A stretch of DNA of 64,000 bases, taken from contig BGZK01000076.1 in NCBI GenBank assembly GCA_005406025.1, positions 620,001-684,000 of the forward strand, given 5' to 3'. The notes beneath the pieces were generated by a model, which was not told where the DNA came from, did not search any database, and saw only the letters and a list, made by a program, of their open reading frames with translations. The translations under genes and the position numbers were made by a program. Shown in pieces: positions 27,114 through 42,165 of this stretch (position 1 is the stretch's first letter; each line of letters starts with the position of its first letter). The DNA comes from Eumeta japonica. Its lineage: Eukaryota; Arthropoda; Insecta; Lepidoptera; Psychidae.

Positions 27114-30100
27114 ATGATGTCGGCAGCCAAATTAGATGCGATTTGGTCGCCGATCCACTACAATCGATTTATAGTTTGGGGTTCAGACATAACCCTATAC
27201 GAAGTTTCCCAACTTAAAGATATCGAAAGGAAATCGTCCTGTAAGATTCTTTGATTTATTTTTTTCAGGTTAGTTACAATATGTAAATGTAATCAATAAT
27301 GTAATTGGCAGATGTCAAGATATCCAACATCAGTGGAGCAACAGTATTAACTTCTCAGAGTGCGGTAGGAGTTCGTTGTGCAGACGCCTGTTGTATACCC
27401 GGCCAACAAGATCCTTTATTGGCCTTAGGACACGCTAGCGGTCGCGTTGCCCTTGTCAACCTTGGCCAAAATCCGGATCCACTGAGTCTTGCGGGACGTG
27501 CATTTGGTACATTTTAATTTGAATTTACTATTATATATTTTTTTTGATGAAAATTCCACATCTAAAATTATATGTAATTGCAGTTCCACGTCATTCACGT
27601 TTTTGCAATTCCGTGGCATGGAGTCGTGTAGAACCAAACATGCTCGCTGCTGCTCTTGACAAACATCGTAGTGACCATTGTATTCTCCTATGGGATGTCA
27701 ACAGAGGACTTGCCAACTTCGAAAATAATTTTTATGTTTTATCTTTTTTGGAAATCTTTTGATTAATTACATTTTTCTACCTACAAATAATAATCATCTG
27801 TGTTCTTTCTTTTGGCAAAAGAAATTAACTAAATAACTAAATGTTTTGGCACATCTTACTTTATAGAGACAACTGAAGCTTCTTTTACAGAAGTCTGTGA
27901 CTTAAAAGTTTTTTTAACTGCTCGATAATATTTTGATAGTAAATTATATGGTGGACCGGGAAATGAGCTTGCTTCCCTTGTATCACATTCATATAAAAAT
28001 CAGGAAATAAAATCTTTAAATTGATTCACAAAGAGCCATCCATACATTATGTCCCATGAATTTTAAGTCTTTTTTTCATGAAAAGAACTTTTTAAGACAA
28101 AAAATGTGAATCACTTTAATAATCATATTAAAATAAATAGTTGTTTTGGAGTAATTGCCAGCTAGAGTAAGGAAAATAAGAAAAGAAAAATATTACGATG
28201 AAAGTTATTAAGAAATTACAAAATTCTCTTGCATCAATACAGAATGTACAGAATGCAATACAGTATTGAGTCAATTAGTACCAACAGAAATGCAATTGAG
28301 TTTATAAATGAAATATTTTAGAAAATTTCCAAAATGGCTTTTGTCATAGCTTCAAAGGCAATATCGGCTTTTCAACACATGTTATAGGCAGCCGAAGTGC
28401 AAGACCATAGATGTAACGAGTGATCTAACTCATCTGCCAAGTGCCAGAAAGTTATTATCTCGATGAAATTGACAATTTTGTACAGTTTTTCATTTTAATT
28501 CCTCTCACCACTTTGATGTGTGACATAATTTATGAATTACTGCTAAAGACTATTTTTGGGGATATTTCAGTATTATGTAAACAGGTTTGAGAGAGGCAAG
28601 CATTATCTTTTTTCAAGTTTTTTATCTATACATATATAAGCGAAATTCCACTGACTGAATGAGTGACTAACTCACCACGAGATCTCCGAAACTATATGTC
28701 CAATTGACTTGAACTTTGACATAATTACTCTTTCCAGGTCATAGATTAAAAATGTTTTGTGCAAATTCTATCAAAATAAATCATTTTATTAGATCTCCGA
28801 AACTATATGTCCGATTGCCTAGAAATTTGGCATAGTTACGCTTTTTGGGATGTAGATGCTTACAGAGGACAGGTTTTATGAAACTTCTACCCAAAAAAAA
28901 ATTTTATCACTTGTCTATACGAGTGGAGCCACAGGCAACAGCTAGTCACATATAAAATAATTGAGTGTTTCAAGAATTCTCACAACCGAGTACCACCAAC
29001 TGTAATAGTTTTTTTTTTATTTAAATGATTGTTGTTATCAGGGAACCGCAAATGTTATTTAAATATTTAGATTTTTTTTAAATAATTTAACATGGATCTA
29101 ACATCATTCAAATAATTTAATAGATTCATGATCTTTTTATGATTGCTTATGTGGTGAAGTAGAGTCTAAAATCATTGAATATTTATATGATGACAATACT
29201 TGATCAGCTTTTTAAAAAAAGTCATTAATTAAACGGAACTAATGATACATAGCAATATCTCATTTGTAGTTAAAAGAAAAAAGATAGATTAGATATATTT
29301 TAATATACAGTATCGTATTATACAGTTACATGTGTTTTATTGTACCAAACCAATCAATTAGTTAAAAAATTAAACGTGTGGCACTCGGGGGACTGCCGAG
29401 GTAAAGCTATTGCATGGCATTTTTTATCACTTATGCAATTATAATTATTTGTTTATTCATGCAGTATTTTTTTTCTTTGATACTAATTCAAGTTTTTCAT
29501 CACTTTCTTCATTAATAAATGCACTTTGTTTATTCATATTTAAAATACTTTATACACAAATTTTACGCGTATAGCTATTCACCAACAACTGCTATTCACT
29601 GTTTTACATAGGTACACCTATGTATACATATATACCTACATGTATACTTACGGGACACATGCGGTGAGTGTGGCTTTATAAAGATATGATAGATACGTAT
29701 ACACCTATATACTTTCTCACATACAGCTGCTTACGTATTCGTCCGATTTCGGAGCAGATTGTTTTGATCCGTGCGAGCTTCGTACAGTCGTACCATATAC
29801 ATACACATTAAGCGAACGCTCGGCCGAGCTACATAGTAGGCGGAGTGGGGGATGTTAGGTTTTATTTTCGTTACGGAATTTCTTGATTCGGTCGCCGCGC
29901 TTAAAGCCCATGATAAAAGTTATGCAATAGCTTAAAAATTTCTTATGTGAATTTTATTTCAATTATATGCTTTCCCTTTTATCTCAGAATATTGATAATA
30001 GTGCGGACTAAAAAGCTGTTTTATACTCAATTTTTTACTGTAAGGAAATTCTAAAATTAAGGACTTTAGAAATAAAAACTTTTCAGGGCTTTATTTTCTC

Positions 30101-33100
30101 AGACCTTTGTTATCATAATTTTTGTAAAATGTACAGTCGTATGCAATGGAATATTTTTACAGATAATTCTTCAGCTCCAGATCAGCAACGTCCTTTGGCT
30201 GAAATGGGTCTCTCAGAGACAGCTCAAAATGTGAATTGGACTTACAGCTCTGCACGAATGCTCATTGCTTCTATGAATTCTAAACATATCAAAATATTTG
30301 ATCTCAGAGGTAATCTGTGAATATATTTTTATTTTTAATGTTTGATAGTGATTAATTAATTTATTAGTATGATAACCCTTATGATGGGAGTAATATTTCT
30401 AATTTTGTAAAATTTATTCTCACAGCTGAAGTTGATACTTTACAATATTATATGCAATTTTATATCCCAGATCAACTTAGTTATAAGAAAGTATTTTACT
30501 TTGTTTTGTAATTTTGAATTATATGTGTGATCACATTTTAAAATCCCTAACAACTGACATCAGTCTAACATCCTTTATTAAGTATCTGAACCAATTTATT
30601 AGCTTTAAAAAATAGGATTATTTCAAAAAATATATTACAAATCTAATTGTCTAGTTTGGTAAGTCAAACACGTTATTTAAAAATATCTAGATTGAATTGC
30701 AAAGATATGCAATTTTTCAGAAGGAAGACCTGTTTAGATTTTATAATTTGTTTTCAGCCTAATATGTAGAGAATAAAGACTACACAAAATATACATTTTC
30801 ATGAAAATAGTGAAAATACTAAACATAAGAAATAGAATAGTTTATATGCAACCAGGAGAACAAAAATATATCAAAAAAGAAACAATCATCTGGTTCACAA
30901 GAAATAGGTCTTATTTCATAAAATATATGTACCTCATAGGAGCTCATGATTGAAGTAATTAAGTAATTATTAAGGAAGCTACTTAAATGCTCTTAATTTA
31001 TTGCATTGTTTCTTATCAAACAAGTAATTTTGTAAGATATTTTTTCATTATTGTCAAATAAAACAACCAACCCACAAAAAAGCTATCGAAAGTGCACATA
31101 AAAGAATTGATTCATAAAAACTCCAAGGTTGCAAGTTATTTTATATTCCTACTGGAACTTGTTTTTATGAATTAAATCACACTAAAATTTATAGAACTAA
31201 TTATTAAATCTATGAAACATTCAATCTACTTTACCTTTAAAGTCAGTTTTGATAGTTAGATGTTATTCTTGCAATACATTTCTTTTAGAGTCGTAGCTCC
31301 TTAGTTTTTTGTTATCCAGAAATGTTTTGTATTTTACAATGTTATGTATATAATTTTCTATATAATGATAATTAATATTAACAATCTCGATATATTTTTT
31401 GTTCCTTAATTGTACATTTACTTTTGTCAGATTTATCAAACAAAGGAGTCAGTGTAGCCACAACTAAGTACTGCTATGGAGTCTGTGGCGATCCTTTTAA
31501 TGAATGGCAGCTAGCTTCTAGAGGAGACAATGTTCTCTGTGTTTGGGATACACGAGCTTTTGAACGACCTTTGCTGTCTTTGCCTCAACACAAACCGCTG
31601 TCTAAAATACTATGGTGTCCAACAAGGTAAATATTTCATATTTAAATATGAAATTAATTTCTTAAATCATAAATTGGAAACAATTTTTTTTTTATTGAAA
31701 ACAATTTTTTTGTTGAAAATTGGAAACATTTTTTAATCAAAAATTGGAAACATTTTTTAATCAAAAATTGGAAACAAAAAATTTTATTGAAAATTGGATC
31801 AATTTTTATATCGAAAATTGAAAACAATTTTTTTATCAAAAATTTGAAACAATTTTTTATTTTTGTTAAGATGCAAATAATTATGTCTGCACATTTGTCT
31901 TGCAGTCTTGTGTGGAGGTAACTTTGTAATAAAAAATTCTATAACACTACAAAAAGTATTTCCTAATGCTTCCTAAGCACAATAATCAAGTGATATTCAG
32001 ATGAAAGAGTGATGAGTATAGTGAAAGACAGATAGTTTTAAGTCCAATTGTTACAATATTAGAATGCTTTTTGGCAGTAAGAGCTCTTGCTTTATCATGA
32101 AGCCCATGATTGCCTTTTTCTGATAATTTTGCTAATAACAACCAAAGGTTATCACTGCTATCAATGTATCAGATTTTAAGAAGTTTCAGTGAAATACATT
32201 GTCTCACAACTATTAAATGGACACCCATTATTTTGGTATGGGCGGAGGGGTTGAAGGAAAAATTTTAAGACATTGTTCTGTTTTATCATCTGATCACAAT
32301 TGTTGTGACACTTGATTATTTAATCTTAAATTCCTTTATTTCTATATCAATTTTTCAGAGCAATGGAAGTATAGTTTTTCTTTGCAAATCAATCAATTTG
32401 ATGGGTACCTGTTTATCACTTTCTTTGATTTTGCTGAATAGTCATAATTAAGCCAACATTCTAGGTGTATGATGTCAAACCGTGCTGCTAACATTATAGT
32501 TGTTAGATATGGAATTTCTTTTACCATTGCAATTCACCATTATTATTATTATAACTTTGCCATATTTTCGAAGTTGTAATATCCAAAAGTTACTAAGTGA
32601 TTAAAGCGAATTGTGTGTTTGAAAAATGAACAGTGGATTAATTTTTCACACTCTTTTTAAACAAATAAACAGACAGGAAATTTTTATATTCTAAACTTAC
32701 TAAAATTTTCAATTTTTTACTTATGCAATTATTTCTGGAAAAAAAAGGTTGAAAGGCAAACATTTGAATGTTATTGTACTTTGCAATTTAAAATACATTT
32801 ATTTTATTTAACAAAACACTTAAACACATCACCATGATAGTAATGATCATGTTGATTTACATGTTGGAAACAAAAACAAGGTTTTTGTACTCAACCCTAT
32901 ATTATTTCATATATATGTGTAATGTAATTATTATTGTAAAGTTCAACATAACTTTTAAAGAGTGAAATAATTATATAGTTCTAGCTGACTCTAATAATTA
33001 ATGTGATGAATTTGTAAGTTTTAGTCATAATTTTAATTAACTATGTTTCTACTGATATTTATTTGCCTTATTTCATGAGTTCATAAAATTAAAATTATTC

Positions 33101-36100
33101 TTTCAAATGAAACCGAACTTTCAGTAATTTTCTCTGAACATGGAAAGTTTAGAAAATAAAAAATATGAAATGAAGAACCTTGATAGAACACTTAATATAA
33201 TTTCAAAATTTCTTTATAATGACAAAATATGACAATTTTTTTTTATCTACCTTCTTTGACATTTGCCAATGAGCATGTCTTACTTTTATTAAAAAATTTC
33301 AGACGCAATCTCATCTGTTCATTGCAACGCGATGCAACTTCATTACGACTCCATGATATACAATTGATACATAACACACAAATTGCTGGGCAAGTGAGTA
33401 TAAGCATTGCATATATTTTTTAAGACATAGTCCAATCTGAAATTGTAACTAGTAAAAATATTCTTGGAAACAAACTGTTGATTATCAATCAATTCTAAAC
33501 CTTGAAGAAAAGGATCTTCAAGGTTTAGAATTGATTAAGTGTTGTGGAATTAATTCATTAGAGATTTAAAAATGATAAAAGATTTCATTGCATAAAATAC
33601 AACATTAATGTAAAAAACAATTAGAAATATATATATTTTTTTATATTTTGATGATATACATTTCTATATATTATTATTTCTAAGTAGACTTATTTCAGTA
33701 AGTATAAAAACATGACAAGCACTTTATACATGACATAAATAACCGACAGAATCCCAATGAATCTGAAGTAAGCAACGGGCCAATTGTACTGGAACGTGAC
33801 GTGTGTCCAGGCTCCCATGTGCTGTCTGGATTTAGCTGGCATCCAACACATCAAGCCAGAGTCCTGGCTGTTTCACCCTCTGGTGCGTTTTATGTAGTGA
33901 ATTCGCCACAAAATAGTGCAGTACAATGCACGAAACTCTGGCATAGTGAAATTTATCAGAAGGTTCGGGAAGCGTTGAACCTGCACATTGCATCATTCGC
34001 ATGAAATTCAAAGTGGTAACGTTTTGTGCGTTATACTGCAAAAGCAGAAATTATTGACAATCGTTACACAAAGAGAATAACCAATTTTCAATGCAACCTT
34101 TTCTTTGTTACTGAAAACAAATTTAATTAGTAATAGTACATTAGTGATTAGAATTGAGTAATGGAATCACTGACTACATATTACAAACATGGAAATTTGA
34201 GTTGATTTTCTGTCAGGAGCCTTAGAAGCCTTAAGCTTAATAAGTTTTTATAACCAACAAAGTTGTTAAACTTAATGTTTTTAAAATTTCTATGAAATGC
34301 CAACTCGACCTTTTTTTGATTTACAATAGGCATGACGACAGTAAACAAGAATCACTAAAGTGATGTGTTTATCTATATACACTTAATATATTTTGAAATG
34401 AATAATTATATTCATTTATAAGGCGAGATTATTGATTTACTTAATAAAATAAAACTACAAAATACAGACGTCCGCCATGCTCAGTTAAACACCAATCAAA
34501 TTGAATTACGTCACGCCTATGTACAAACTGTCGCTATCACATATATTCCATACGAAACTCAATGATCACTACACTTATTAATTGTTTTAATCTGTATTTA
34601 AAGAGTATTTCGTGACTCCTATCGATCTGTTGCCTTAGTTTTGAATTCTCAATAACAAATTAAGTCATGAAAAAAGATTTAACAAAGCAAACAGTTCTAA
34701 TTTGCCTAAAGTTAATTCCTTAATGCTGCTGGAGTTTGTAGCATCAAAGACAGACTTATATTTAGCAGAATTTAGAAATGTCAAAACTACAGTGTAAGTA
34801 AAATAATAATCTTTAAAACCAATCATTTAAAATTTGAAATCTATTTAAAAAAGTGCTGCTCATATATTTAGTGTTAAAGGTTGTTATTCAAATAATGTTT
34901 TTATTATATAACATATGCGTACCTATCGATTTCAGTAAATATTTAGAAGTGTCTCCACCTATTTTGGCTATAAAATCTGATATAATGAAAATATTGATTT
35001 GGTTTTTGCGCTTTTGTATTCGCCTTGTCAGCGGATTTAATATTATCACATGCTAATATTAAATCACATAAAAAGACACACACCATATCAAATATACAAT
35101 ATTAAGTAACAACTTACATCAACATGATCTTCACAGAAATAAATAGGAGAATTTAGGTATATGACTTTTAGATCTCTCCATGCAAGATTAAGCCACTTAC
35201 ATCTTATTCTTTTGTTGTGTGGTATGTGAACAAACAATTTACTAGGGTGTTTTAATGACGTATTAATGCACTGAGGAACCACACACCATTTATACATTTT
35301 CAAATTCATGTCTGAATAAAATATATCTGATTTTTTGCTTTAACTTCCTAGTGTTTACAATCCAAATACATAGTTGTGATGTCACAAGCAGACATCATGA
35401 CACCAGGCACCGTTTTGGCACTAATTTATAAACATAATTAAAATTGAATTTTTTTCTAAAAAACCTTGTTTATTGCAAAAATAATATCCTTCTATTGATA
35501 TGGTAGATTCTAAAGAATATTACAAAACTGTTTTTCAAAATCAGTCATCATGCTTATTCATAGTACCGATTTCACCATGCATTATCAATTTGTGAATATT
35601 AGACCATTAGTTAATTTTTTTGTCAATAAACAGGGAGCTGGTAGCCCACTTACATGAGAATTTTTAACAACCCTGTTAAAGATTTGAAACAGGGACACTA
35701 AGCCCATGTCGGCTATAACAATAATGATATTCATAGCAAATATTTTTCATTTCATTGTAAAAGAACTATATACTATTAGTTTGATAATCTTTGTACAGTA
35801 TAGATCTATATAAACTAATGTATGTGGTTTCAAATTAAAATATACTTTACAATGATTGAAAGCATTTAATTAATTTTATGCATATATGTATAAAATTAAT
35901 TAAATTGCTTTTGTGCTAAATACCAGTTACATTAGCTTCATTAAAAAAACAAAGACATAAGAGTTCATATCCTTAGGTTTTTTTATATTGTAGGTGCATT
36001 ATTGGACTACACTGTCAGTGAGAGGGTCACTGTCAGTTGGGGCGCAACAGCTGGACTCGTTTGGACGGACGGAGCATTAAAAACACTGCCGGAAACTTTT

Positions 36101-39100
36101 TATGCAAATCTTCATGATATATCTTATACAATGAAAAGGAGAGCACAGACTGAATACGGACTTAAGGTGAATAATTGAAAACCATAACTTTATGATAGGA
36201 TTTTAACTCTCAATAGCAATATTAAAATGTTTAATATGAATTAATTATAATGAAAATTATAATTAATTTATATTAAATTATAATTAATAATTATTCGACC
36301 TTTTATGCTTGAATTTTTTTTGTTAATAATTATTTTGTATAAATATATAATAGCTTATCACCGTATAAAGTATATTACATCTTTAAATATAATGCAGCAC
36401 TTTTTAGCATTGTTTTTATTTGTCTTGTTACAGCACGACTTATGGCAGAATGCGGATCTAGCCAATGACGAGCAACTCAGTGCTCTCTGGCATTTTCTAG
36501 CACTCAGCAAATCACTTGTAGAAGATGGTATACAACACATAATTATACATTTAAAAACCTTTTTATTACAATACGAAATGAGTTTATTATTTTCTTATGC
36601 ATCAATTTTATTTTGCAGGTTAGAAGTTAATCAAAATTTTATTTGTAATTGCATATAGATAATTTTCACAAGCACAAATGTAGTTGTTTTTAATATGTTT
36701 TTATCATTACATCATATTTATGGTTTATTAACACTACACAGGTTGCATAAAGAACAGCACGTGGCGACATCCGGGTGTTCGATGGGTGTTGCGCGCAGAC
36801 ACAGCTGGCGGTTATCGCTCCGAAGGTGTACCATCTCTTTTACCTGATTTGCCAAATCGAAGAATAACTATATACAGGTTACATATCATTTTATTGACTG
36901 TACCTTAACACATTTGCAATACAATCAGCTAAATGTATATCACATTAAATAAAAGGAACAGTGAAATCAATTATGTACTGTAATTTATGGCTATGTACTT
37001 GTCTATCAATAGGTGCATGCATTTCCTATAGACATTCAGGCACTGCGAATCCTGTCTCAAATAAAAAACCATACCTTTTTACATTATCTATTATTTCAAG
37101 ATACAATACAAAAAACTCTTTTACAACACAAAATATTTGTCATACAAAAGTCAATCTATTAATCGATATTGCACTAAAATAAATGTTTTATTTTAACTTT
37201 TTCAGATGAAAAATTATTCAAGTTGAATGAAAGTGTTTCAATTTCAAATGTTTTTCAAACAAAATCTTATTTCACATGATAGTCAATAGCTTTAATTTTA
37301 AGAAATATTAAAAGGGATTAAATTTTATAGAATTCATTATGTCCACAAGTTTTCAAATTTAGATTTATTATTTAATTAATGAGTAAATATTGACTTGAAT
37401 ATCATATTACAGATCAGCAGAACGTACTCGAGCAATGCAGCTATGCAACTGGGGATGGGGATGGGAGAATGTGGGAGCAGGGCTGGAGCGCGCTGAAGCT
37501 GATGGCCAATGGGGGCGCGCCGCCGCGGTCGCCGCTTTCCATTTGCGGTTGCGCACGGCCCTCGATATATTGTCAAGAGCTCCTGATCCTCAGGTATGAT
37601 TAAATAAAGGACCATAGTAAAGGTTATTACCATTTTTCACTCAAAAGGTGAAACATAATTGATCACACATATATATATATATACATCTGACTCATATAGA
37701 TTATAATCATAAATATGGCTCAAATGTTCCTAATATAATTTTAGTGCACAAAACACTGCTGATAGCAGAGGGAAAATTAATTTTGACAAAAATGAATGTT
37801 GTAGACATTCTGAAAAAAATATTGAAATATAAACATAATTATTCTTATTTCATTAATAACAATCAAACAATTAACAATCAGTTGATTATTGTTAATTATT
37901 TGATTCGATAATAAAACCAGTCGATATCCTATATTAATATCGATTGGCTTTATTATAGAATTATAAATATATTTAAAATTTTATATTATAGAACAAAAAC
38001 AACTAAATGGATGTCAATTGAGATAATTACTTTCTATAAACATTGATTGTTACTTAGCAAATAAAATGAAAACTTATATAAATGATATTGTGAACAGATG
38101 CGTATGGTTGCATTGGCGGTAGCAGGACTGAGCGAAGAACGTGTGTGGCGCGAAACCGCGGCGACAGCAGCGCCCTCTCTGCCGGATCCCTACCTGCGCG
38201 CGCTGTTCGCCTTCCTCAGCGCCATCGTCGCCACTGCATCGCACCACCATCAACCCGACTATGATGCTGTTCTGGTTAGCCTTTATATTTTTTAAAGCGT
38301 TTAGTATTATTATTTGTTTATTATGATAAACATTATTGCTGTTCGCGGTATGAGCATGCGAACGATACACCCGGGTAGAATACCCTTATTCTGTTCTAAC
38401 TATACCCTTGTTATAACATTGTAGTCATAATGTAGATACATAAAAATAGACATTCTGGAAAAGGATTCAGCTTTTTCAAAAAGAAAGGGTTTCATAACGG
38501 TTTCGGTTATAAAACGGAGCGGTTTCGTTATTCCAATTCCTTTTTTCTAATAATGTTTTCTAATAGTTTTATTAACTCTATTATCAGGTACACCACTTGC
38601 ACTTATAGTTTACGTAACAGTTAAATCGCGCCGTTTAAATTACTTAGAAACATCGTAAAGAAGTGCTTTTTTTTATTCATTTAATATGCAATATTTGTGT
38701 GTATAAAATAATACTTTTATCATTTTTATTTTGAAATACAACTCACGTCACGTTTATTAAACTTATTGATTTCGATGAAGTATGCTTTGTGATTTATGGT
38801 AATCTGATGATAATCGGGCAGGACTATTACAAAAGGCACTGATGAAATGCTGTTGTTTTAGCGTGAACAGGTAACGTAAATGTTTCTATTGCTTTGTCAT
38901 TTTATAGGTGATAAAAAACTGTGAAAGAAAATTTATTTCTTCCTGGTATTTATATTTTTAAAAACACATCCAATCCTACAACATTATCGTAATTCTGACA
39001 TACATTCACATCTAAGAATTACTTTAACTCTATTTACATTGCCAAAGAGTAGTTTGAAATACCTACAAAGAAACAGACTAACACAAGTTGAGAAATAATG

Positions 39101-41067
39101 ATACAAATGATTATTTCACTATCAATTTAATATTTTTAAATACAACGATCATAACAAGTGAAATCATTGTATATAATAGTCAAGAAGGTAAATTGTTAAT
39201 CAATAATAAAAAATCATATAATAATATAAAATGGTTAATTTTAGTCCTATTCTGAATGGACATACAGAACGAGAAGGAAATGCGGCTGGAGGACCGCGTG
39301 GCGTTCGCGTGCATCTTTCTCGGCGACGAGCGCCTGGCCGAGTACGTGCGTCGTCTCACCGACGACCACGTGCACCGCGGCGCCCTCGCCGGCGTACTGC
39401 TCACCGGTACGGTCTGACGCGCGAGATGGAGCGCCAGCGGTCTAAGAGAGCACACGTCGAACTTTTCTATTAAGTTTTCCACATCGTTATAGAAATATTG
39501 ATCTGTATATCAGAAAATAACTAGTTATATGTGATGGGTGACACCCCTTCGAATGCCGTAAAGTGAATGCGTAAGAGTGAGACAGCTCGCGGATAAGAGT
39601 TTGAATTGTAATATTGTCTCTGGAATCGCATACAGTCTATCTTTCGTTGCTCTCTATGTCTCTTTGCCTGGTCTGTCAGGAACTCCTCCTGTCCTTAGGA
39701 CGTTCAACTAGGTGGAACACTTAACACCAAAGTTCCCTGGATCAATATTCAATAACAATGGGTTTGCTAACACGCGAAGCGCCGGCGAAACAGGCACAAT
39801 TTTGTCGAACAAATTTAATTATGGCGGTGCGGTATCCCATAACGGTGATGGAAATGGCGCGAATACCATGTATAAAATATTAGACTGCTATCGCATAGCT
39901 CAGTGATGTACTATTCTCAAATGTAAAATTTTCGAATCTCTAAAAACTGATTGAAGTGTTAACCACGCTTGTATGGTTTGTTGTAATATTTTTAATAAGC
40001 TTTTATTATATTATAATCGTCGGTTATACCTATACATTAACCTCAGTTTTTAATCCATTCACTGATGTTCTGATTTGTATAGGTTGTCGTGGAACGATTA
40101 TTTACTATTTAAGTACTTTGATACTTTTAATACTCATCGTTAAGCCAGTCTATTTTCAAGTGTTGTGTCCTATGGACAGGCTCAAGTCCGGAAGGCGTGT
40201 CGCTGCTACAACGGTGGTTGGAGACAACGGGCGACGTGCAGACGGCAGCATTAGTGGCGGCGCGTACCTTTACTCCGGACCTCATCAAAGATTCACGCGT
40301 ACTCACTTGGATAGACAGGTGTGTACATACCATATGTGTTTATTGTGTATAATTATTACATTGTTAGTAACAAATTCACAGCAATAATTGGTCAAGTTAA
40401 TTTACCTACTATCAAAGTCAACACTAGTAATCATTTTTGCTATAAGCGCATTTAAATTCAAGATTCTGTTGTAAATTCATTAAGCAGAAATTCACTTCAC
40501 GCTGTTTACATTTGGGATCTCTACCTACCGTTCCGGGAAGTAGATGTGAAGTTATAAATAAATAAATACTATTTCAAAATATTTAATTGGGAAATTGGAA
40601 CTTGTTTCGTATGTTGTGTATAAATTTTATTGATATAATTTTTTTTATTATTACATTGGATTAAAATCATAGACATTGGGCTTGTATATCAAAGATTTTT
40701 GAAAAATATTACCTCTGTGTGCGACTGTAGCACCACAAATTTATGAACTGAAGGAGCTAATTTAAGGAGTTAATTTAATAAAAGTATTTATTACAAATGC
40801 AAATTGAGGAATCTCATTTCAGACTTCAATTGAAAAAAATAATATTTGACCAAAACAAAATATCTGCAATGAAACAAGTTAAAATTGATATTTGTTTCTA
40901 TTTATTTGTGTATGAATTCACATAAAATAAAATAAAACTCAATAATTATTAGGTTATGTAATGTCAAAGTATAACAAAGATTACTCTTGACTGAAAATAA
41001 ATAAAAATTAAAAAATAATTAAATAGTTATATCACAATGAATCTGTTATATATATGTGTGATCGTGT

Positions 41068-41110
<43 letters not shown>

Positions 41111-41685
41111 GGTGTGTGTGTGTGTGTGTGGGAGTGAGTGTGTGCAGAAAAATGATAAGTGTTCTTTCATTTTTAATTTCAAATGTAACATAGAAATAGT
41201 TATGCAGGACTTTAACAATCATACAGCAATCATCAAATGCAAAAATTTTGTGCACTAAGTGTGTGAGTAATGTTGAGGGATTAAATACTTTGCTATGTTT
41301 AGCAAATGCAATAATTTAGCACTATCTAATAATACAAATAAGAATTGTTTTCACATGTTTTAAAGCAGCGCCATCTAAAATATAAATATATAAGACTTTC
41401 ATTAATAACTTTTAATTGATCATCCCTAGGAAAAATGGAAACTTATTTAGTACAATTTATGTTAATGTATTACTTACATTTATCTAAAACGTGAAGACTC
41501 CCCGACGCACAGACCAACGGATAGCAGACCATATAATTTGTAGATTTCATAAAAATCTAACGATTATATTTGTTTTCATGATGCAACTTTTCAGAAATTT
41601 TGCTGTTTTCTGACTTAATTCAACAAGCAGTTCATTATATATATACATATAAAAGCAAAATTTCTGAAAAGTTGCATCATGAAAA

Positions 41686-41740
<55 letters not shown>

Positions 41741-42128
41741 ATTAAAATTTAATATCTAAAAAATAAGATTCCATATATACTTATGTAGAACCCACAATAA
41801 TATTCAGTGTTTATTTTATCAAAATGGAATCACCAAATTAATAGATATTCAATATTAAAGTTTAGATTTGTGGAAATATTCAAATATAAGTACCACGCAT
41901 GCGCTGTTGCAGTATCGTCTTTGGAGAGCTAAAGTAGGTCATTTTTATTGTAAATATTTAAGTAAATAGGTTTTTAGTCATTTATTTTTCTTCTCTTTAC
42001 TTTAAAGATTTTGAAATAATTATTTTTATGAACAGTGGAAAAAATAATTAATTAGGGCTTTGCAGACTAAATTATTAATATAAGTATAGTATATTAATAA
42101 TTCAGTACACAGACTTGATAACAATTAC

Positions 42129-42165
<37 letters not shown>

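Noticed and set aside
33801..34004. 67-codon + frame over mio exon 7
   Set aside because: Only up to 33882 is exon. The phase-1 join to exon 8 at 35994 continues the MIOS protein; the rest is intron and a MITE.
39956..40387. 143-codon + frame
   Set aside because: Overlaps mio exon 14 in the wrong frame; the upstream part is AT-rich intron.
41027..41258. Cys/Val and His/Thr repeat frames
   Set aside because: Products of the TG microsatellite.
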